Position numbers and translations under genes: made by a program. From Boesenbergia rotunda (taxonomy: Eukaryota > Streptophyta > Magnoliopsida > Zingiberales > Zingiberaceae): 64,000 nt of DNA. The stretch spans positions 49,841-113,840 of the forward strand of contig JAGFNQ010004022.1 in assembly GCA_024364735.1 (NCBI GenBank). The letters are read 5' to 3'. The notes under the pieces were generated by a model. That model saw only the letters and a list, made by a program, of their open reading frames with translations, was not told where the DNA came from and made no database searches. This document shows positions 57,806 to 64,000 of the stretch, in pieces; position 1 is the first letter of the stretch; each line of letters begins with the position of its first letter.

Positions 57806-60092
57806 TGTAACGCCCCAAAATTTCCATCTTTAGTTCTTAAAGTCCTTAGAATTTTCTAAAAATAGTTTAGAAATATTCTAGATATTTTTAGGGATTTTTA
57901 GAGTATTTTTATGGAATTTTTCGAGTTCGTTTGGTATAAAAAAAAATAAAAACGTTTAAGGGCAGCCGGTGGATTAAACCCGCGACCACCACGAAACAGC
58001 CCGCGCGCGCAACCAGCCGGGCTAGGGGTATCAAGCACAACAAGGGACGGAGAGAAGGGTATTTACGGTATAGTTAGGTTGATCCGACCCTTAAGTATAA
58101 ATAGCTAATTAAAGAGAGAAGTTTTATTTCTCTCCTCTCCAAACCCTCACGCCGACCTCCTCTCCTCTCTTGGGGCGACGCCGACCAACACCAAGCTCTA
58201 GAGGGCCGGCCAAGACTCTTCTCCAAGAGATAATCCTATATTCGGGATCCCCGCGACGAGAGGAACGCGTAGGCGTGAAGAATTCTCCGAGATCTCAAGT
58301 TTCTCCCGAGCTCTAGACGTCAATCTTGGTTGTAAGTCCAAGATATCAATGTAAGTACTACTCACCTGCAGTAAGAGGCGGTTTTTCCGCGAGAATTTCC
58401 TTTAAAAGTTTTTAAAAGTGATATTTACTTCTTGTTAAGATTTTTGCATGTGATCTTAGTTCATTATATGCTTATATATTTTATTGAGTGCCCTATATGA
58501 GATTAGGGACCAAGAAAAGCTATGAGAAAAGAAAAGAGAAGATAAAGATAAGAAAAGAAAAGGCCAAGGCCTTAAGAAATCCCGAAAAGTCAAGACTTAG
58601 GGATTTTAGCACGCAATGTGCTCCAGAAAATGCCAAGGCATTTACAGATAAGAAAGAAAAGAAAGAAAAGCTATTTTATTTTCTAAGGCCAGTACCCGGC
58701 GTCCAAGGGCGTCGTTAAAGAAATCCAGGTGTCCAATTCCAAGGTCTTGGCCCTGGTAGACCAAGGTCTGCTCTATTAGGATTGGTGGCTCGCTACCCCA
58801 ACCTTTTAGGGAACGCGCATGAGATGGTACTTACGTCTTCAGTGGATCCAAGTGATTAGTATTTTCAAGTATATGCTTTAGCAAAGTTTTCTAAAGTTTA
58901 AGAAAGTTTTCAAAAGTTAAAGAATAGCTAAAGTTTCAAGTTGAGCCAAGAAAAGTAAATTGAGATTTATTATTGCTTGAGTATGCATGTTTTGAGTTAT
59001 ACATGTTCTTAGTTTTCTTTCAAGCATACTAGTATCTCATATGATGTTCAGTTTGATCTAGAAGCATGTTTGCATATTTAGAGTTTTTGTGAGCTAGATA
59101 GTACTTACTAAGCTTTATGCTTATAGATGCATTTCCTCTTATTGCAGATAAAGGTAAAGGCAAGCAATTCTGAAGGAAGACGACGAGGCGGTGCTGAGTA
59201 GAGTGTGTGTGGTGGCTGATTATGGAGAGATCTTTGAGACGAGACAATTTAGTTATTTGAATTGCAATGTTTAAGTTTATTCAAATTTCAAGTTCTTGCT
59301 TATGGAGATTATAGAGTATTTGAGTTTTGGATAGTTTTACATGCTCAATTTCTTAGAGTAAAGATTCCATGTCATTTCATTTAGCATACATATCCTTATG
59401 ATTGCATTGGATGAGTAGAAGTGTAAGTAGTTAGAGATATTGATACTTTGTTAGAGAAAAAGGTGTTTGTGCCAAGATAGTATCAATTTCCCTTTGAATC
59501 AAGTTTTTATTGCTTAAAAATGTTTAGAAAAGTTGCAATCACATTTCATAATGCATTAGCAAGGTTGTAGAACATGTATTTGGTGTTATGAATGCATAGG
59601 AGTCAAGATTGGTACAAATTTTATTGTTAAAGTTCATATAACTTGAATAGCTTATTTCTTTCCGCAAAAGTCCTAATTTTAAGTTTATGGATTCGTTTTG
59701 GTTGGCTAAATTGTTTAGGAAGTTGACATAGAGTATAGAAATGGTGTCAGAATTCTATATGACTCGAAAGTATAGGTTTGGTGGAGTCTTGAAGCAAGTG
59801 CCGAAAACCTGTAATTCTGATTACAGGCGTACCAGTCGACTACTACGTCACCAGTCGACTGGTACGGGCAGTTTGAGTTGGGTGAGGCTTGTTTCAATAA
59901 GTATCAGCTACGAGTTTTGAGAAGGAAAGTGTGATATGGTATCATGCATGACTACTTAAGTTAGATTATAATTGTTAGAAGAATTTAAAAGAAAAAAAAG
60001 ATTTCCGCATTTTACTTTTAGTCATGTACAGAGAGTTGAGAAGTAGAGGAAAGTAACGATCCGTCTAAGGTAGAAGAAGGCGGGTCGCTACA
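57806..60092 (+). repeat. 5' LTR of Ty3-T3
   Basis: 2287 bp from TGTAACGCCCCAAAATTTCC to GGCGGGTCGCTACA. It shares its start and the block ATTGGTGGCTCGCTACCCCA (58781-58800) with solo-B. Carries a TATA box at 58096, donor-like GTAAGT sites at 58332 and 58351, a CTTACTAAG box at 59104 and a GCAG ending at 59147. A CAGTCGACTG palindrome lies at 59852-59861. Confidence 0.93.
58096..58103 (+). promoter_or_regulatory. TATA box in the Ty3-T3 LTR
   Basis: TATAAATA upstream of an AGAGAGAAG stretch and a CT-rich zone, the likely core promoter. Confidence 0.7.
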
Positions 60093-60094
60093 GG

Positions 60095-60106
60095 TGGTAT
60101 CAGAGC
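60095..60106 (+). other. Primer binding site of Ty3-T3
   Basis: TGGTATCAGAGC two bases after the 5' LTR, complementary to initiator-Met tRNA. Confidence 0.95.
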
Positions 60107-60398
60107 AGTTCCCATTCTCCAGCATCACACACACATCAGCATCGACCTTGCCGTCTTCAAGTAAGAAAGCTTTAAGTTTCAGTTTTTTTCTTTTTTCTAT
60201 TGCTCCTTTATTTAATTGCAGTATAGAGAAATGCTTAAGTACTTACTCACATGTGCATAGAATAAGGAAGCATGTTTAATCCCTTAGTATCACGGAATCA
60301 TGTTTAATCCCTAGAATGGATATTAGATTTCTAAGTAAGAAGACAAGTTTATACGTAGAGATGTAGTAGTGATTTCTTGTTCCTTTATGCATTATTAG
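60107..60398 (+). other. Leader of Ty3-T3
   Basis: About 290 bases to the gag ATG. It includes AAGTAAGA (GT at 60161) and a T-rich TTTAATTGCAG ending at 60221, which could be a 61-base mini-intron, and several upstream ATGs with short frames. Confidence 0.5.
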
Positions 60399-63300
60399 AT
60401 GGCAAGAAGAGGCCGAGCTCCTAATGCTAATAACAGAACTCCAGTTCAAGATAACAGTGAGCCTGGCACAGAACAGCCAAACCTGATGGCAGTCATTGCT
60501 CAAATGCAAGCTCAGATTACAGAACAACAGAAGACCATCGCCACACTGATGGCGAATCAGCACCCAGTGCCCCCTACACCACCCACAGCAGGAGTGGGAA
60601 CTCCAGTAGTGGCTGAGGTTCCACCAGTCCCACAGGAGACCCCTGCTGTGAACCGAAGACAAGAAGCATACCTCGTCCAGTGGCAGAGGCTGAAACCCGA
60701 AAGCTTCTCAGGCACGACTGAGCCCTGGGATGCCCAAGCTTGGTTCAAGACTTTAGAGAGCACGATGGAGCTTCTTGACTGGCCAGAGGTCGAGAAGGTC
60801 AAATGTGCCTCCTTCTGCCTAACTGGAGATGCTCGTATGTGGTGGGAGCGAGTCAAGAGTAAGAAGATAGTCAACCAGATGAGCTGGGCAGATTTTGAGC
60901 ACGAGTTCTATGAGGAATTTTTCCACATGAAGGTTACCAACAAGCACTTCGAGGACTTCATGGAGTTCAGACAGGGTAGCCTACCAGTGGGAGAAGCAGT
61001 TGCAAAGTTCAACAGACTAGCTCGCCTCTGCCCAGAGCTAGTCAGCACAGAGAAGGAGCGAGTCAGACTGATGCTTCGCATGCTGAACCCTGAGATAGCA
61101 CTCAACGTGAACAGCGGGATGCACCGACCCCAGACCAGCGAGGAGTTGGTCAGTAGTGCTCTAATCTCAGAGCACTACCTGAATAGCATCAAGGCACAGC
61201 AAGCACAGCAGAAGCCAGTCCTGATTGAGAACAAGACAATAGGAGGTCAGAAGCCTCAGCCAAATAGCCAGAACTGGAAGAACAAGAACCACAAAAGGAA
61301 GCAGTGGCCTGGCAGCCAGAAAGGGAAACCAGAGAATAAGCAAGCTAGGTATCCACCTTGTCCTAAGTGTGGGAGGAACCATCCAGGAACATGCCTTTTG
61401 GGCGTAACTGGATGCTATTCATGTGGACAAGAGGGACACAGATCCAAAGACTGCCCAAACAAGTTCAAGGTACTTCCTCAGCAGTCCGTTCAGTATGGAG
61501 GCCAGCCTCAGTTACATTACATGCCTACTATGCTGGAGGGACCTCAGATCAGTCAGGGAGGATTGGAAGCAACACCAGTTCCAACCAATGCCAGAGTCTT
61601 TTCCCTCACGAAGGAAGAAGCTGCCAGCGCCTCCACGGTCGTAACAGGTCAAATAGTTATTTTTCAGCATTTAGCTACTACACTGTTTGACACTGGGGCG
61701 ACCCATTCTTTCGTATCAGTACCTTTTGCTAGTAAGTTACAGGTGCCTACAGAGAGTTGGGAGTCTAGATTCCTGACAACTCTCCCTTCAAGGGAAATCA
61801 TGGAGTCCACCCAGAGGCTCCGGGCTGTGCCAATCAAGATTTCAGACCGAGAGCTATATGTCGATCTGATAGTCCTTGCGATGCAGGACTTCGACATTAT
61901 ACTGGGCATGGATTTCCCCAGTAAGTGCAGCGCTTCAGTGGACTACCGTAGAAGGAAGGTGGTTTTCAGCCCAGAAGGAGAACCACCATTCGAGTTTCAA
62001 GGAGCCCCAAGGAGGAAGACTCAGAAATTTCTCTCAGCCGTGGCAGCCCACCAGATGCTAGAGCAAGGGTGTGCTGGTTTTCTTGCACACGTAGTGGACT
62101 CAGAAGCAAAGAAAGAACTCAAGCAGGAGGATGTACGGGTAGTCTGCGAATATCCAGAAGTGTTCCCAGAAGAATTACCTGGACTACCTCCCAACAGAGA
62201 AGTGGAATTCGAGATCGAGCTAGTGCCCGGTACCGGTCCGGTCTCGAAGGCCCCATATCGTATGTCTCCAGCAGAGTTGAAGGAATTACAAGAGCAACTC
62301 CAGGAGCTACTAGACAAGGGCTTCATTCGCCCGAGTCATTCACCCTGGGGAGCTCCTGTACTTTTCGTCAAGAAGAAGGATGGGTCTATGCGTCTGTGCA
62401 TAGACTACAGGGCTCTGAACAAGGTGACCATCAAGAACAAGTACCCCCTTCCTAGAATAGATGATTTATTTGATCAACTCAAAGGGGCTACAGTGTTCTC
62501 GAAGGAAGATCTGCGTTCTGGGTATCATCAGCTGAAGGTTAAAGAAAGTGACATTCCCAGGACGGCCTTCAGGACAAGATACGGCCACTACGAATTTGTA
62601 GTAATGCCTTTTGGAGTAACCAATGCTCCAGCAGTCTTCATGGAGCTGATGAACCACATCTTCAGGGAGTATCTCGATAAATTCGTCATTGTATTTATTG
62701 ATAATATTCTCATATACTCACAGACTCCAGAGGACCATGCTACACACTTGAGGATAGTGCTGCAGATCCTTCAGCAGGAGAAGCTCTATGCAAAATTCTC
62801 AAAGTGTGAGTTTTGGCTAAATCAGGTGACCTTCCTAGGTCATATTGTATCCAAAGAAGGCATTCAAGTTGATCCAGCCAAGATAGAAGCAGTCAGCAAC
62901 TGGTGTAGACCCAAGAATGCCAGTGAGATCAGAAGCTTTTTAGGCCTGGCAGGATATTACAGAAAATTTGTGGAGGACTTTTCCAGGATAGCCTCTCCAC
63001 TCACAGCCTTGACCAGAAAGAACAAGAAGTTTGAATGGTCAGATAAATGCGAGCACAGTTTTCTAGAGCTGAAGAAGAGACTGACCAGTGCTCCCATCCT
63101 GACTGTTCCAGAGAGTGACAAGGCCTTTGACATCTACAGTGATGCATCCAAGATGGGCCTTGGAGCTGTCCTCATGCAAGATGGTAAAGTAATAGCATAT
63201 GCCTCCAGACAGCTCAAGGACTATGAGAAGAATTACCCTACCCACGACCTTGAGCTAGCAGCTGTGGTTTTTGCACTGAAGCTTTGGAGACACTACCTGT

Positions 63301-64000
63301 ATGGAGTGCAGTGCAGGATCTTCACAGACCATCAGAGTTTGAAGTACTTCTTCACTCAGAAGGACCTGAATATGAGGCAGCGCAGGTGGCTAGAGTTGGT
63401 CAAGGATTATGACTGTGAAATCCTCTACCACCCAGGTAATGCTAATAAAGTGGCAGATGCACTGAGCAGAAAATCCTGTGCAGCATTGATGTCCCTATCA
63501 TCACTGTCTCTACCGCTTCAGAAAGAAATAAAAGATTTTGGAGTCGAAGTAATAGTTGGGCAATTTTCTGCATTGGCCCTAGAGTCAACCCTGCTTAAAG
63601 ATATACAAGAAAAGCAAGATCAAGACCCAGAGATCCAGAAGATCAAGCAGGGGATCCAAGAGGCAGGACATTCAGAGTTTCGAGTATCAGACAGTGGCAT
63701 ACTCTATCTTGGAGACCGCCTTTGCGTCCCCAATGATGAGGAACTAAGAAAGAATATTTTAGAAGAAGCCCACAGTACCCCGTACTCTATGCATCCTGGT
63801 TCTACCAAGATGTACCAAGATTTAAGACAATGGTTCTGGTGGTCTGGACTCAAGCGAGACGTGGCCAGATATATCAGTACCTGCTTGACCTGCCAAAGAG
63901 TCAAAGCAGAGCACCAGAGACCAGGAGGAGTTCTACAGCCACTTCCCATTCCAGAGTGGAAGTGGGAAGAAATATCCATGGACTTTATCACAGGTCTTCC
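60399..64000 (+). CDS. Ty3-T3 gag-pol polyprotein, 3' end outside the window
   Basis: Open from ATG 60399 to the edge, 1200 codons without a stop. Order: gag capsid region with FSGTTEPWDAQAWFKTLE and MWWERVK (residues 105-160); knuckles CPKCGRNHPGTC and CYSCGQEGHRSKDC (about 325-352); protease LFDTGATHSF (about 428-437); reverse transcriptase with FVKKKDGSMRLCIDYRALNK and DLRSGYHQ; active site reading FIDN instead of FIDD (residues 766-769); RNase H with YSDASKMGLGA, LELAA and FTDHQSLK; integrase zinc site with HPGSTKMYQDL and CLTCQ (from about 1120) and the first core Asp in MDFITG at the edge. Fused gag-pol fits chromoviruses. The changed catalytic Asp suggests the encoded enzyme is inactive although the frame is open. 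Confidence 0.95.
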   Translation, partial: MARRGRAPNANNRTPVQDNSEPGTEQPNLMAVIAQMQAQITEQQKTIATLMANQHPVPPTPPTAGVGTPVVAEVPPVPQETPAVNRRQEAYLVQWQRLKPESFSGTTEPWDAQAWFKTLESTMELLDWPEVEKVKCASFCLTGDARMWWERVKSKKIVNQMSWADFEHEFYEEFFHMKVTNKHFEDFMEFRQGSLPVGEAVAKFNRLARLCPELVSTEKERVRLMLRMLNPEIALNVNSGMHRPQTSEELVSSALISEHYLNSIKAQQAQQKPVLIENKTIGGQKPQPNSQNWKNKNHKRKQWPGSQKGKPENKQARYPPCPKCGRNHPGTCLLGVTGCYSCGQEGHRSKDCPNKFKVLPQQSVQYGGQPQLHYMPTMLEGPQISQGGLEATPVPTNARVFSLTKEEAASASTVVTGQIVIFQHLATTLFDTGATHSFVSVPFASKLQVPTESWESRFLTTLPSREIMESTQRLRAVPIKISDRELYVDLIVLAMQDFDIILGMDFPSKCSASVDYRRRKVVFSPEGEPPFEFQGAPRRKTQKFLSAVAAHQMLEQGCAGFLAHVVDSEAKKELKQEDVRVVCEYPEVFPEELPGLPPNREVEFEIELVPGTGPVSKAPYRMSPAELKELQEQLQELLDKGFIRPSHSPWGAPVLFVKKKDGSMRLCIDYRALNKVTIKNKYPLPRIDDLFDQLKGATVFSKEDLRSGYHQLKVKESDIPRTAFRTRYGHYEFVVMPFGVTNAPAVFMELMNHIFREYLDKFVIVFIDNILIYSQTPEDHATHLRIVLQILQQEKLYAKFSKCEFWLNQVTFLGHIVSKEGIQVDPAKIEAVSNWCRPKNASEIRSFLGLAGYYRKFVEDFSRIASPLTALTRKNKKFEWSDKCEHSFLELKKRLTSAPILTVPESDKAFDIYSDASKMGLGAVLMQDGKVIAYASRQLKDYEKNYPTHDLELAAVVFALKLWRHYLYGVQCRIFTDHQSLKYFFTQKDLNMRQRRWLELVKDYDCEILYHPGNANKVADALSRKSCAALMSLSSLSLPLQKEIKDFGVEVIVGQFSALALESTLLKDIQEKQDQDPEIQKIKQGIQEAGHSEFRVSDSGILYLGDRLCVPNDEELRKNILEEAHSTPYSMHPGSTKMYQDLRQWFWWSGLKRDVARYISTCLTCQRVKAEHQRPGGVLQPLPIPEWKWEEISMDFITGL

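Larger units (their letters stand above)
57806..64000 (+). mobile_element. Ty3-T3: chromovirus-like Ty3/gypsy element, runs off the right edge
   Basis: 5' LTR 57806-60092, primer site, leader and a long open gag-pol. The left flank TCACG (57801-57805) should be its duplicated target; the right copy is outside the window. It is the least decayed element here and the youngest by nesting order, since it interrupts Ty3-T2. Confidence 0.93.

Noticed and set aside
60276..62657. Several minus-strand and off-frame plus-strand frames over Ty3-T3
   Set aside because: Shadows of the long gag-pol frame, which has clear domain motifs throughout.

Overview
The window is a transposon graveyard from a flowering-plant nuclear genome. 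Everything recognisable is an LTR retrotransposon (Ty1/copia or Ty3/gypsy) or a small passenger such as a tRNA-derived SINE or a microsatellite. The primer sites match the 3' end of plant initiator-Met tRNA, and the Ty3 elements carry the chromodomain-type integrase tail of plant chromoviruses. I found no host protein gene, rRNA, tRNA gene, CRISPR array or organelle insert. A monocot with a large genome is my guess; the species cannot be read from this.

Names used below. Copia-A (1-6728) is a copia element whose 5' LTR lies off the left edge. It sits in the pol of Ty3-T1, a chromovirus of which only the integrase tail (6729-7253) and the 3' LTR (7288-17690) are in view. That LTR is split by a solo LTR of its own family in reverse orientation (9333-12434, duplicated target TGAGC) and by Copia-C (13558-17661, minus strand, gag only, target GTAAG). 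Ty3-O (17691-30212) is the oldest layer: a decayed LTR, a degenerate primer site, scrambled interior, a SINE, an unusual duplication-inversion-duplication, and the start of a 3' LTR at 29865. It was entered by Copia-L (22552-29206, target ATATG), which has gag-like coding only.

Copia-S (minus strand, 30213-35416 and 51715-52004) lies in the 3' LTR of Ty3-O. It was itself split by Ty3-G (35417-51714), a gag-only Ty3 element with 3.1-kb LTRs. Ty3-G holds three solo LTRs: solo-A1 (39042-41553, target CGTAC), solo-B (41568-44263, target CGCGA) and solo-A2 (47397-49904, minus, target ATGTT). Ty3-T2 (52005-57805, minus) cut the gag of Copia-S, and Ty3-T3 (57806 to beyond 64000) cut Ty3-T2. Ty3-T3 has a long open gag-pol frame running off the right edge.

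The most interesting signals are: (1) five long Ty3 LTR copies from two groups share, in the same order, a TATA box, a strong 5' splice-site-like GTAAG, a CTTACTAAG box and a GCAG acceptor-like site, suggesting an intron inside the LTR; (2) coding regions decayed largely by in-frame stops explainable as C-to-T or G-to-A transitions, with few frameshifts; (3) the long open pol of Ty3-T3 has Asn for the second Asp of the reverse transcriptase active site; (4) three unrelated elements kept gag but lost pol; (5) a same-family LTR inserted in reverse inside another LTR forms a kilobase-scale inverted repeat with promoters facing each other. I did not find a convincing new multigene system.
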